A DNA stretch of 64,000 bases from a virus: positions 1 through 64,000 of the IMG/VR virus record IMGVR_UViG_3300012036_000007. The stretch is one strand, 5' to 3'. The first letter of the stretch is position 1. Every line of letters begins with the position of its first letter. Positions 8,685 to 18,200 of the stretch are shown one piece after another. Under the pieces are notes generated by a model. It saw nothing but the letters and a program-made list of their open reading frames with translations. It was not told where the DNA came from and searched no databases. Position numbers and translations under genes: made by a program.

Positions 8685-9216
8685 ATTTGAATCTGTTGTT
8701 TCGAAGCGGATGGATAAGTATCGAGATGCGGGCGTAGCCGATATTCGCAAGAGTGGCGTTGCAGCGTTTTACACATCAAGCGGGTGGCAGGTCCAGCAAT
8801 CTCGCCCTGACTTCGAAGGCATCATGCAAGGGCCGGTTCCGATCGTGTTTGATTGCAAGGCCTGCTCAGGCCATTCGTTTGGGCTCTCGAAGTACCAAAT
8901 GCACACCAGCGGCAAAAAGGAATCGCGGCGGTATCAACTGGAGTACATGTTCGATAAGGCCAGTTACGGCGTGGTAGCGTTTTTCCTTATCCATTGGAAC
9001 CCACGCGAGTTGAAGACCAAAGCGGCAGAGGCGGTGACGTATGCGTTCCCAGTGCATCGCGAGATGCGGTTTTGGGACAAGTTCGAGCGTGGCGAAATCA
9101 AGTCGATTTCACGCGATGATTGTGATGAGTATGGCCACCGCGTTAGTTGGACGCTGTTCAACAGGTTGGACCGAAATATTCAGCCCGACATACGAAATGC
9201 CGTTTCGTTGATGTGA
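8632..9216 (+). CDS. RecU-like Holliday junction resolvase / PD-(D/E)XK nuclease
   Basis: This 194-residue protein resembles RecU-type resolvases: a helical start with the GSEFESVVSKRM element, then SRPDFEG at 57-63 and VFDCKAC at 72-78, giving candidate metal ligands Asp60, Glu62, Asp74 and the Lys76 of the xxK motif. RecU enzymes cut four-way junctions formed during recombination. The context (YqaJ, RecT) agrees. The TTG start at 8632 has GAGG 10 nt upstream; an ATG at 8647 is the alternative. It overlaps the previous gene by 53 nt. Confidence 0.72.
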   Translation: MNTKEMKSIFKKQLTGSEFESVVSKRMDKYRDAGVADIRKSGVAAFYTSSGWQVQQSRPDFEGIMQGPVPIVFDCKACSGHSFGLSKYQMHTSGKKESRRYQLEYMFDKASYGVVAFFLIHWNPRELKTKAAEAVTYAFPVHREMRFWDKFERGEIKSISRDDCDEYGHRVSWTLFNRLDRNIQPDIRNAVSLM

Positions 9217-9302
9217 CATGTTGCTTGGATTTGCTTCTAGCTCTACGACAGGTGGGTGTGCGATTGCACCGGCCAATTGGGTTCGTAGCAGGCAGCAGGA
9301 AC

Positions 9303-10214
9303 ATGACGGCAGAATCAGAAGTTAAGCAAACAGTGTTGGTGGAAGTCCCGCAGCGTACGTTGGATGCGTTGGAGCAAGATCACGACCACATCACGCAGAT
9401 CAGAGCGGCTATGGCAAAAGTCCGCTATCAAGAGGATGTTGTGTCTGGCATCAAGGATGAGCTGAAAGATGCCAAGACAGAGTTGGATTTGCGTCAGGCT
9501 AAGATGAATGACCTGATCGAGAGCGGGCCGCCCAAGGTCGATCCTCAGCAGATGCTTCCTTTCGGTGTCGTCAGCACGGATGATGAGGAAGGTGATGAAG
9601 ACGAGGGAGATGATTTCGATTCGCTTGACGATGATCCATCGGATGATGAGACGATCGGCGGTGACGGTGAATCGATCGACGGTGATGACGAGGCGAATCT
9701 GCCCGATGGTGAATCGATTGATGCAGAAGGTGAATCGATTGGGCCGGATGATGAGTCGCCAGCGGTGGCCAACGAATCGGCAGCTGTTGAAAGCCAGCCC
9801 AAGTTAAAGGTGCCTGACTTTATCATGTTGATGGCTATCCCGATGAAGTCCAAGAACGCGTTGGCAGCAACGGGAGTGACGAATCTAGCTGAGTTGCAGA
9901 ACCTCGCGAACGGCAACAACCCGAAGTATCCGAAGGGTCTGCCAGACGTGAAGGGTTTGGGACGCAAGAGCATCGAATCGCTGATTGAAGAAATGCCATC
10001 GACGGCCAAGGAGCAGCCGAAGGTCAAGGACACGCCGAACGGTGAGGTCAAGAAGATCCAAGCGTTGAGCTTTATGACCGGCGAATCGTACTCGATTGAG
10101 GCTGGCAACAAATACGATGCGATGGTCATGCACGACGGTAAGGCCATCGTTGAGTTAGGCACTGAGAGGTTCGAGCTTGCTGAATACGACTACGAATTGG
10201 TGGTCGAAGAATGA
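9303..10214 (+). CDS. acidic coiled-coil protein with helix-hairpin-helix-like region
   Basis: The 303-residue protein has an N-terminal coiled coil (residues 15-70), a very acidic low-complexity centre (90-160) containing GESI(D/G) three times, then a helical module with LAATGVTNLAEL...GLPDVKGLGRKSIESLIE at about 180-230 that resembles the alpha-CTD-like helix-hairpin-helix, and a C-terminal beta domain. The HhH-like part suggests DNA or RNA polymerase contact, but this is inference. The ATG at 9303 follows AGCAGGAAC; an earlier in-frame start would cross the previous gene. Confidence 0.65.
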   Translation: MTAESEVKQTVLVEVPQRTLDALEQDHDHITQIRAAMAKVRYQEDVVSGIKDELKDAKTELDLRQAKMNDLIESGPPKVDPQQMLPFGVVSTDDEEGDEDEGDDFDSLDDDPSDDETIGGDGESIDGDDEANLPDGESIDAEGESIGPDDESPAVANESAAVESQPKLKVPDFIMLMAIPMKSKNALAATGVTNLAELQNLANGNNPKYPKGLPDVKGLGRKSIESLIEEMPSTAKEQPKVKDTPNGEVKKIQALSFMTGESYSIEAGNKYDAMVMHDGKAIVELGTERFELAEYDYELVVEE

Positions 10215-10438
10215 GTAACCAAGATAAATTCTGGATGGTGTTAGGTCGTGGCGTGCCAACACATCGGCATTCGACTGAAGAGGTTGCTCGGAATGAGGCT
10301 GGTCGGCTGGCCAAGCTGAACCCAGATCAGGATTTCTATGTCCTCGAGGCTATCGCAGTAGCCAGAAGCAGCACGGTGTCTTGGTCGAATCTTCGCAGTC
10401 CAGCATCGGTCCACATTGAAGATGATAAGCCGTTTTGA
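10211..10438 (+). CDS. small conserved-looking phage protein
   Basis: This 75-residue protein begins with KFWMVLGRGVPTHRHSTEEVARNEAGRLAKLNP, a pattern I associate with small phage proteins of unknown function. It overlaps both neighbours by 4 nt (ATGA at the start, TTGATC-type overlap at the end), showing coupled translation. Confidence 0.68.
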   Translation: MSNQDKFWMVLGRGVPTHRHSTEEVARNEAGRLAKLNPDQDFYVLEAIAVARSSTVSWSNLRSPASVHIEDDKPF

Positions 10439-10941
10439 TCACCGCGACAGAAATTGAACGGGCTTTGATTCGGTATCTGAGTCGGCCCGGTCGCTTGATC
10501 TGCACGAACACCTACATGCTTGATTCACCGTGGGAGAGTGATTTACTCACGGTGAGCAAGCCGATGTATTGGCAGGAATTCGAGATCAAGCTGACGGTCG
10601 CAGACTACAAGGCAGACTTCCGCAAAGCCTACAAATGGGGGGCAAAGATCAAGAAGCATGTTGCTTACGCCCGGTCTCAAGAGATCCGAATCAATCGCAG
10701 GATATTGTGTCCCAAGCCGCGCCAGTTCTGGTTTGTGTTCCCCGAAGGCATGGTGCCGGTATCGGAAGTGCCTCAGCATTGCGGGGTCCTGCTGTACGGT
10801 AAAAGTGATTGGCGTGAAGAGAATTGCATCAAGTTGGCCAGGAAAGCCAGAGTGCTTAAGAACCCAACGAAGTTGACCGAAAGGCATATTTTCAACCTTG
10901 CTTTGAAGTGTGCGACGAAGACGCATTCGATAAACGGGTAG
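10435..10941 (+). CDS. MmcB-like PD-(D/E)XK nuclease
   Basis: The 168-residue protein has the PD-(D/E)XK pattern: a helical start, ESDLLTVSK with Asp36, then EFEIKLTVADYKADFRK with Glu50-Ile-Lys52. The arrangement resembles MmcB-type DNA repair proteins, which are linked to mutagenesis and repair. The TTG start overlaps the previous stop. A role in phage recombination or repair fits the operon. Confidence 0.65.
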   Translation: MITATEIERALIRYLSRPGRLICTNTYMLDSPWESDLLTVSKPMYWQEFEIKLTVADYKADFRKAYKWGAKIKKHVAYARSQEIRINRRILCPKPRQFWFVFPEGMVPVSEVPQHCGVLLYGKSDWREENCIKLARKARVLKNPTKLTERHIFNLALKCATKTHSING

Positions 10942-11025
10942 GGCGTCGATATTGCGGTTGTCGGTGACTGGCCGGACTTTGGACAGCACGAAAGTTGTGT
11001 TTATGTCCATCCAAAGGTTCGAACT

Positions 11026-11547
11026 ATGCCCTGGTATCAAGACCGGCGGTTTCACATTGCCATCGGTATCACCACCGTATTCCTCCTGTTGCGATTTCTG
11101 TTCACCGGCAATCTGTCCGTGGTCGGTGATTACTACTTCGTGCCGGAAGACCCCGAAAAGCCGAAGTCGATCGATATTGTCCCGGTCCTTTTCCAGATGG
11201 CGATATCGTTCTTTGCGATCGTTGGTTCATCGGTTGTCCTGTGGGTGACCAAGATCTGGGCACGTATTGCGGACCTCGTGGACGGATATACCGAGACTCG
11301 CACAGCGACCAAAGCCGAGCCCGGCAGCAAGGAAGAACTCAAAGATGCGCTGTTCGAGGCCGCTAGTGAGGGTCGCAGAGATGAGCTAGACCGATTGGTC
11401 GATTTCACGCGAAAACCCAAGGCCGTAACGCTACTGACTCGCGAGATCCGAGAGGGGCGCCTTGATGAGGCGGAGAAGTTGTTTGCCGAGATCAAGCGAC
11501 TCGAAGGCCAGACCAGTCCTACCAAGCGTAAGGAGGCCGCGAAATGA
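11026..11547 (+). CDS. two-helix membrane protein
   Basis: This 173-residue protein has membrane segments at about 10-29 and 52-75, then a charged helical cytoplasmic tail of nearly 100 residues. AAAGG lies 8 nt before the ATG. It starts a run of membrane-associated small proteins and overlaps the next gene by 4 nt. The role is unknown; holin-like or envelope-stress functions are possible. Confidence 0.65.
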   Translation: MPWYQDRRFHIAIGITTVFLLLRFLFTGNLSVVGDYYFVPEDPEKPKSIDIVPVLFQMAISFFAIVGSSVVLWVTKIWARIADLVDGYTETRTATKAEPGSKEELKDALFEAASEGRRDELDRLVDFTRKPKAVTLLTREIREGRLDEAEKLFAEIKRLEGQTSPTKRKEAAK

Positions 11548-12035
11548 GCGACGACTACCTATACGAAAGCGGAAGCAAACAGAGCAGCGGTGGCGGGTTT
11601 AGCAATCTGATCCTGATCGTCGTCATCGCAGCGGTTTGCTACTTCGCGTGGAATCGATCCGATTGGGGTGGCGGTGATAAGCAAGACCGCGACAAGCAAG
11701 AGGAACGTGAGGACCAAAAAAAAGACGACGAATCCGATGGGCGTGAGGTCGATGCGGATTGGTCTGGCTACAGCTTCTATTCGCTGGTGGAGACCAAACC
11801 GCTAGAGCCCAAGACGCTGTCGATGCTCGATGCGTTGAAGGTCTATGCGAAAGCCAATGACATGGCCGGGGCCGTCCACTACGACGATGACCTGCCCGAA
11901 GTCAAAGACAAGATCGATTGGGCCAAGAGCAAGGGAGTCAGTCCGCCGTTCACGATCCTGTACGAGGACCTACAGACGCCTAAGAGTGTGATTTCATTCC
12001 CGAAAACGATAGCTGATTTGGAGGGCTTGAAATGA
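11544..12035 (+). CDS. single-span membrane protein with charged linker
   Basis: The 163-residue protein has one membrane segment at about 21-36, a highly charged linker (residues 45-70), and a small C-terminal alpha/beta domain (85-163) ending in FPKTIADLEGLK. That domain could be thioredoxin-like but lacks a CxxC motif, so I do not assign it. It overlaps both neighbours by 4 nt. Confidence 0.6.
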   Translation: MSDDYLYESGSKQSSGGGFSNLILIVVIAAVCYFAWNRSDWGGGDKQDRDKQEEREDQKKDDESDGREVDADWSGYSFYSLVETKPLEPKTLSMLDALKVYAKANDMAGAVHYDDDLPEVKDKIDWAKSKGVSPPFTILYEDLQTPKSVISFPKTIADLEGLK

Positions 12036-12940
12036 GCGAACTAGCCACGTTTAAGAACCCAGAAGGTTTTGAATTCTCGACCGGTCTGATAATGCCGGAT
12101 GACAATCAGAAGGCGTTAATGAACGCGGTTGAAGAGTATCCCGACTCGATGATGCTCGACGATCCCGACATCGAAAAGCTGCTGAAGGACTACGATTACA
12201 AACAATCGCGGCGTGATTTAGCACCTTACATGATCAATCAGTCATCGGTGGGAAAGTGCAACACGAGCGCCGTTGTCGGTGCAGTGGATCAACTTCGACT
12301 GCAACAGGGCCTACCCCACATTCCGCTTGCCGATGACCAGCTTTATATGCGGGTCAACGGTGGCCGCGATGCTGGCAGTGCACTGATCGAAGGTTATCGC
12401 GAGTTGCTTGAGCGAGGCGTAGCACCTCGCTTTGTGCAAGTCGGTGGAATGACCAAGGCATTTCCGCACTTCAAGATCCGTCAACGAGATATTCCATCCG
12501 ACATATGGCAAGCAGCCATGTCTGAGATGAGCCGCTTCCGTGGCTTTGAATGGTATCGAGCACCTCTTGATCGGGCCGGTTATGCCAGAGCACTGGCATC
12601 TGCCCTAGCCCGTCGTCAGCCGGTCGTCTTCGCATGGCATGTCGGCAACAACGGGATGCGACTGAGAAACGGCTATGCACAGATTAGCCGTGGACCGGGC
12701 AACCATGCCAACGTCTTCCACTCAGCGAAGTACGTGGGTGGCCAAGACATCGTACACCCAGACGATCGCAATTCATGGGGACCGTCCAAGGACGTGATCT
12801 ATGGCCCAACGAACAGCGGTTGGGGCGAAGCCGGCTACGCGTTATTCACGATGGATGATGCATTCGCATGTGCCGGAAACCACTACACGTACATCGGGAC
12901 TTCGGTACGTCCTGATCCCACTAACGACTTCGGTGTGTAA
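12032..12940 (+). CDS. papain-like (C1) cysteine peptidase
   Basis: The 302-residue protein has the C1 catalytic layout: Gln70 and Cys76 in NQSSVGKCNTSA, His225 in GNHANVFHSAKY, Asn247 in DDRNSWG, and a C-terminal NSGWGEAGYALF that matches the papain NSW..WGE.GY signature. There is no signal peptide. The gene is flanked by membrane protein genes and holin-like genes, so a part in lysis or in opening the envelope is plausible; a virion peptidase or anti-host effector is the alternative. No lysozyme-type endolysin is recognisable in the window, which makes this the best candidate. Confidence 0.78.
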   Translation: MSELATFKNPEGFEFSTGLIMPDDNQKALMNAVEEYPDSMMLDDPDIEKLLKDYDYKQSRRDLAPYMINQSSVGKCNTSAVVGAVDQLRLQQGLPHIPLADDQLYMRVNGGRDAGSALIEGYRELLERGVAPRFVQVGGMTKAFPHFKIRQRDIPSDIWQAAMSEMSRFRGFEWYRAPLDRAGYARALASALARRQPVVFAWHVGNNGMRLRNGYAQISRGPGNHANVFHSAKYVGGQDIVHPDDRNSWGPSKDVIYGPTNSGWGEAGYALFTMDDAFACAGNHYTYIGTSVRPDPTNDFGV

Positions 12941-12976
12941 CCCGTAGTCAAATTCGAACCCTGAGGAAAAGTGATT

Positions 12977-13612
12977 ATGAAACCACAGTTGATCTTATCG
13001 GTGTTTGTTGCCCTAATCGGGTACGCCATCATGCCATCGGATAAGTCCGATGAGCCCAAGCAATCGGTGGCTGAAGTCACCGAGATTGAGAACCCGTTTG
13101 AAGCCGTAGACCTACCGATGTTCGTCTCACAGCTGGACGGCTACGGCACTCCCGCGAGCGAGCCGACAAGCAGTTACGACGTTTGCGATTGTGACTGTGA
13201 CGCCAACACGGAAGCGATCAAGAGGCTTGCATCGCGGGTGACCAAGTTGGAAGCCGAGCACAGCGACTTGAAAGCCAAATTCACGCCCGCGATGGCGAGC
13301 TACAACAGCACTGGAAGCGGAAGCAGTGGGTCGACCTATTCGAGCTACCAGACTGCGAGTGTCGGCAATGGCAGCACCGGTGGGGCGGTCCAGTCCTATG
13401 CCCCGGTAGTTAGCCGTGAGATCCGAACGCCCGTTAGAAGTGCTGTCCAGACCATCGTGCAACCGCAATACCAAGTCCAGTACCAGCCGACTGTATCTAG
13501 TGGCACGTGCTACATCGATCCAGTCAGTGGCCAGCAAATATGCCCGACGGCTAACACAAGCAATTCGTATCAGCCATTGCGGCGCGGACTGCTCGGCTGG
13601 CGTAGGCGGTAG
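12977..13612 (+). CDS. secreted or membrane-anchored coiled-coil, Ser/Gly-rich protein
   Basis: The 211-residue protein starts with a signal-like segment (residues 4-19), has a CDCDCD cluster near residue 68, a short coiled coil (73-98), a Ser/Gly/Thr-rich linker (100-140), and a tail with GTCYIDPVSGQQIC, which may form a disulfide loop. A GTG six nt earlier is an equally possible start; GAGG lies upstream. This architecture suits an envelope or spanin-like role, but no family is recognised. Confidence 0.6.
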   Translation: MKPQLILSVFVALIGYAIMPSDKSDEPKQSVAEVTEIENPFEAVDLPMFVSQLDGYGTPASEPTSSYDVCDCDCDANTEAIKRLASRVTKLEAEHSDLKAKFTPAMASYNSTGSGSSGSTYSSYQTASVGNGSTGGAVQSYAPVVSREIRTPVRSAVQTIVQPQYQVQYQPTVSSGTCYIDPVSGQQICPTANTSNSYQPLRRGLLGWRRR

Positions 13613-13615
13613 GCC

Positions 13616-13858
13616 ATGGCTAATTGGGTCCGTGGAGTATTGATAGCGGTAGCGGTCATTTTGGTCGCTACCGTTATCCTCCGATTCCAAAGCTGTTCTA
13701 TCTTGCCGTTCGATGGACGGTTCCGAGAGTCCATAAGCGATTTTTGGAACGACAGGAAAGAACGCAAACAGGACCGCAATGAAGAGCGGTCAGACGACCA
13801 GAAAGCGGACGATGAGAACGATCAAGACAACCAACGAAGATTTTGGCGAAGGCGATAG
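13616..13858 (+). CDS. small membrane protein with charged tail
   Basis: The 80-residue protein has one membrane segment at about 6-24 and a very charged C-terminal half (DRKERKQDRNEERSDDQKAD). It follows the previous gene with a 3-nt gap. A Rz-like spanin or holin-accessory function is possible from its shape and location only. Confidence 0.6.
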   Translation: MANWVRGVLIAVAVILVATVILRFQSCSILPFDGRFRESISDFWNDRKERKQDRNEERSDDQKADDENDQDNQRRFWRRR

Positions 13859-13861
13859 AAC

Positions 13862-14221
13862 GTGCAGCTCGATTTGATAGTCATATTCATACATGCCATC
13901 GCGGTCACAACGGGCCTCTGGACCATGTATAGACATGGCGAGTTCTTCGAGGACTTCCGCATGTCGGACGTACTGCACGGGCGTTGGGACGCGTGGCTCT
14001 ACATCATCAACTCGTTGTCGACTGCATTATGTGTTGTCGAGATCGCAATCAGGATCGGGTGGTGGGCGACCATCAATTGGAAGTTTTCAGCCGACTTTTG
14101 GATGTACGCCTTTCTTTCGTTCCATGCCTTCTCCGGAATCCTCGCGACGGTCATCCATGTCGTCACCAACAAGTTGCTCAGAAAGGGTGAGTTCTGCGCA
14201 TTGTGTAAAAGGAATTTTTAG
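13862..14221 (+). CDS. three-helix membrane protein, holin candidate
   Basis: This 119-residue GTG-started protein has hydrophobic segments at about 2-20, 45-66 and 78-101, with a short basic, Cys-containing tail (CALCKRNF). The size and topology fit a holin, and a second holin-like gene follows. The family is not recognised. Confidence 0.55.
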   Translation: MQLDLIVIFIHAIAVTTGLWTMYRHGEFFEDFRMSDVLHGRWDAWLYIINSLSTALCVVEIAIRIGWWATINWKFSADFWMYAFLSFHAFSGILATVIHVVTNKLLRKGEFCALCKRNF

Positions 14222-14222
14222 A

Positions 14223-14576
14223 GTGCCTGGAATGCAGCGAGATTACACATGGTTTGCCGTCGCAATCATTTCATTTATGGCCGGAGTGGTGGCCAACATC
14301 GTGTACCCGAATCGACGCGGTGTGCTCGGATTTATCTCTGCTGCTGTGATTGGGATTTTCTGCGGTGGCGTATCCGGCATGTCGGCACACGCGCTGGAAT
14401 TGCACAACAGTTGGGTCTACGTGATATCAGCTTCGGTAGCGGTTCTAGGAGATAGGGTGCTCACGTTTGTGCTTTGTCGGCGTGAAAGGCAAACGACCAA
14501 CAATTACATCAACGGCGGTCAAAACGCGTTCGGGAACAACGAGATCGAAATGAATCACAAGGAAGAGGATCGGTAA
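14223..14576 (+). CDS. putative holin with GGQ-AFG tail motif
   Basis: The 117-residue protein has three membrane segments at about 8-27, 33-54 and 67-88, then a polar tail with INGGQNAFGNNEIEMN. Topology resembles class I phage holins. The GTG at 14223 directly follows the previous stop; ATG at 14232 is an alternative. The tail motif is repeated in the next protein (ISGGQSAFGDNKLAMN), which suggests that the two products bind each other or a common partner. Confidence 0.6.
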   Translation: MPGMQRDYTWFAVAIISFMAGVVANIVYPNRRGVLGFISAAVIGIFCGGVSGMSAHALELHNSWVYVISASVAVLGDRVLTFVLCRRERQTTNNYINGGQNAFGNNEIEMNHKEEDR

Positions 14577-15121
14577 TGCCTGACTTCAATTTCGGCAACT
14601 TCGATATCAGTGGCGGCCAAAGTGCGTTTGGCGACAACAAGCTCGCGATGAATCAGACCATCGGCGCAAACCAAGTCGCAAAGCGACTTGATGCGATCAA
14701 CACGCTTGCAGGCTTGTTCGAGACCGAATTGCAAGTGAGGCAGGCAAGGACAACCACAGTCGACATCGAGCCCGTGAATGATGCCCCACGAGGTGAACCA
14801 GAATCGATTGTTGAGCCAAACCCGTTAGACGAACCGCCTGCTTTGAAAGTCACCGCAGAGTTGATGGCGGAAGCCAAGGAATTGGAGGCTTCAGAGGCCG
14901 AAGGTAACGAGCCCACGGAAGAACAGAAATCGACGTTTGCGGCCAAGGCAAAGTCTGTATTTGGCTCCGTGGGTGGGTTTCTCAGTAAGAACTTCATTCC
15001 GGCTGCGAGGGTAGCTGTTGCAGGGTTATCGGTAGGCACGCCGGGATTTGCGGCATCGGTTATATTGAGTTGCTTGGAGGCAACGATCAAGATTTCATCG
15101 CCCAATGATGAGAGTAAGTAA
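14576..15121 (+). CDS. hypothetical protein with GGQ-AFG motif
   Basis: The 181-residue protein begins with a Phe/Asn-rich segment and ISGGQSAFGDNKLAMN (residues 11-26), followed by a helix, an acidic proline-containing linker (60-115), and a C-terminal hydrophobic region (about 140-170) that may insert in the membrane. It overlaps the holin-like gene by 1 nt and shares a motif with its C-terminus. Function is unknown; a holin regulator is one possibility. Confidence 0.58.
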   Translation: MPDFNFGNFDISGGQSAFGDNKLAMNQTIGANQVAKRLDAINTLAGLFETELQVRQARTTTVDIEPVNDAPRGEPESIVEPNPLDEPPALKVTAELMAEAKELEASEAEGNEPTEEQKSTFAAKAKSVFGSVGGFLSKNFIPAARVAVAGLSVGTPGFAASVILSCLEATIKISSPNDESK

Positions 15122-15128
15122 CCCACCC

Positions 15129-15224
15129 ATGATCCAAACCATCTACTACATCCTCCGCCACCCGATCCACGCGTATCGCGGTTCGGTACCAGATACACAA
15201 TTCAACGTCACATTTTTTGAGTAA
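15129..15224 (+). CDS. possible 31-residue peptide
   Basis: An ATG at 15129 opens a short frame reading MIQTIYYILRHPIHAYRGSV and ending at TAA 15224, just before the fibre gene. It has no clear ribosome site, so it may be chance or a leader peptide. Confidence 0.2.
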   Translation: MIQTIYYILRHPIHAYRGSVPDTQFNVTFFE

Positions 15225-15230
15225 TGGCTA

Positions 15231-18200
15231 ATGGCAATTAATTTATCGTCCACGACAATCGCTGAAAATAATTCAATCAACGATGCGGTCGGAACGCTAT
15301 CGGCCACGGATGTGGACGTGGGTGGTACGCTGACGTTTACTTTGGTCTCCGGATCAGGTGACACGGACAACGCATCGTTTTCGATCGTCGGCACCGAATT
15401 GCGAGCAGCAGAGGTTTTTGATTTCGAAACGAAGTCTAGCTACTCAGTGCGTATCAACGTCAACGATGGCACCGATGACTATTCCGAGGCGTTTACGATT
15501 ACGGTAACGGATGGCATAGACTTTATAGAAACCGGATTCAAATTCATCAACTTTCGGAACTCAGAAATATACACGACCGATGATGCAGGCGATACGTTTT
15601 GCGTTAGTGATGTTTATCCTACTACTCGAAACGGAATAACATTTGGCTGGACAAACGGTGCACCTACAGATTCGAACAGAAGCTCAAGCGTCGACCCGAA
15701 ATTTGCAGGTTTTAATGGTACAAATACTGGTTTTATTAAATTCCGCCTAGATTTAACCCCTGGTACTTATCGATTTCGCTCAGCCAGTGGAATCGCGAAT
15801 CAAACTATCAGCACGGGGATCCTTGTAAATCAAGGAAACTCCGCAGGGGAAATTTACCGCGTAGCATCGGTTAGCGTACCGTCCGGCAGCTCGCTCGATG
15901 CTGGTGGTACTGTTCGGACACGAGCTGATTGGTTGGCAAATAACGACTACGTAGAAGCAACAATCACAGAAAGCTTTATAGAGATTGAACGCAATAACGT
16001 CATTCTCTACTTGCAGACGTTCGGTTTTGAGGAACTAGTCGTTCCACTATCCGCAGCAGTGTTGAGCAACGCCACAGATAGCGGTGTTCATGATGGAACA
16101 ATCTTTGCTAAAGAGCCTGAAGGTCACCAAATCGGAAAAATTTCGTCTCCTACTGGTGCTCAAGCTTTTTCTCTTCTGGGGTCGTCATCTACTTACCTTG
16201 CCCTCGAAGATAGAAACGGATCGACCTATCTGGTAACTACGGGGACTCGCATCCCAGACAATTGGACTGATACGGTAACCATTCGGCAGACAACCGACTT
16301 GGAAACGAAAGATACTAATTTCGTCTTGACCGCAACAGCTATTGACAGACCGGTTACTGGGCTGTATTCAGACGTAACTAGCCGAACTCTGAGTGAGAGA
16401 GCGATCACCCGAGCAGTCATCTACGCAGAATTGTGGCCTGGATACGAAGACCAAGCATTTGACTCGGATCAAACAGCGACTAGCACAACTGACCTAAGAG
16501 ACAAAATAAATGGATTGACGCCTGACGGAACTAGCTGGTATCGAATCCGGGTGCAAGACGGAACGTGGACCGGGACAGCGTTTCTAAACAAGAAAGATTT
16601 CGGGGCAGGCGGATTGTTGATAGAGCCTGATACAGGGCACGATCCACTAATTGAGTGTGAAATCGACAACATGCTTCTTCGCAAATGCCATGTTCGGGGA
16701 TTGAAAATCAACCCGTGGGGCGATAGTGCTGGTCAGTATACTTTTAATGGCGGTATCGGATCAGCACCTTACACATTGCTTCGATTTTCGGAACTAAGAG
16801 CTGGGGCTTTTTATGCACCTGGATTTGATATTGATGACTGGGCCGATTGGTCCGATGTGTTTGGGTTTGAATTTTGCGAACAAATTGCCATCCACAATTG
16901 TGAGTTCAATGGTGTGTCGAATTGTGTGAACATTTCCGGAGGGCGGATTTTTAGCCTTGTCGGCAATACCTACAGACAAGTTGTGCGTGATTTCCATGCT
17001 TTAACTACGGCTTTCCGTTTCAGTACTCCACGAGGTGTGTTCGACGACGATATCACCTACTGCGAAATAGTAGATGGTACGTCATGGGATAAACCTGACA
17101 TCCTGAGCCAAATCGCTACCGTCGGAGTTCCGCACGCTGATTATCTTCAGATTCGAAGGACGACAGGAGGCGGGGCCGCTTACCCGACAGGTTCGGCGGG
17201 ATTGAACGGAAGCTCTAATGTAGCTTGGTTTCCAAATGTAATCGGTTTTACGGCTTCAGAAAACCGACTGTACGAAGTGGTATCAGTTACAGGGGACGGA
17301 TTGATAGACCCCCAAAACCCACCTACTGGAACCGGGACAGGAATTGTCTCTGGCAATGTTACTTTTGACTATTCAGCAGAATACGATTTGGGGACTGACT
17401 TTAGAGTGGTTCTAGAAAACAATTGCGTCCTAGCCGATGGAATCAATACAAACGTCGATGATTCGATTTACCCTGACGTACAGTTTGTCATCAATTCAAA
17501 CAATGGCTGGAATAATAATCTTATCATTTCCGCTATCAACAACATGTGCGGAACTAAAAACATCAGAGGCATAGTAGCAGGTAGTGATTCTGAAGTTTAT
17601 GCAGAAAAGAACACCTTTGTTGGACCTGCTGAAAAACCTCTACAAAATGACCAAGCCATCATTAGCGGCGGTCTGGTGTGGGCATCGAGAAACATTGTTG
17701 GTGTCGCAGATTCAGCTCCAAATGTTGAGTCTAACCTAGGCGTGTTAATGAGCGAAAACAACGTCGGGGTTAATTTTCGATCTGGGGCTGTGTCACCGTT
17801 TTTGCCAAACGAAGTTTTAATTGGGACTTTTACACTCCAGGGTTCGGTAGGTTGGGTTTACCCAATCACTGACGACGACACGGTTGACGCCACTGAGTTC
17901 CGAGCAGATATGCAAGGGCAGTTAACGCATAAAGCTGGAACAGCAGGGGCTACGATTACGCCTCTTGCTAATAATGACGTTACAGCACCAACCCTAGAAT
18001 CGATTACGATTCAATCGAGCGGGACAACAGCCAGTCTGCAATTTTCCGAGCCGGTCACAGGTACAACCGTCCCCGTGTTTTCGACAGCAGGGATCGTTGC
18101 TACGTATGTATCGGGTAGTGGCTCGGACGAACTAACGTACTCACTCAGCCGAATTGCCTACTCAACAGATACGCTCACAGCATCATTGGCCGGTGCTGCA

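Noticed and set aside
9232-9239. TGCTTCTA before the acidic coiled-coil gene
   Set aside because: It has one mismatch to the second promoter block, but there is no first block at the required distance.
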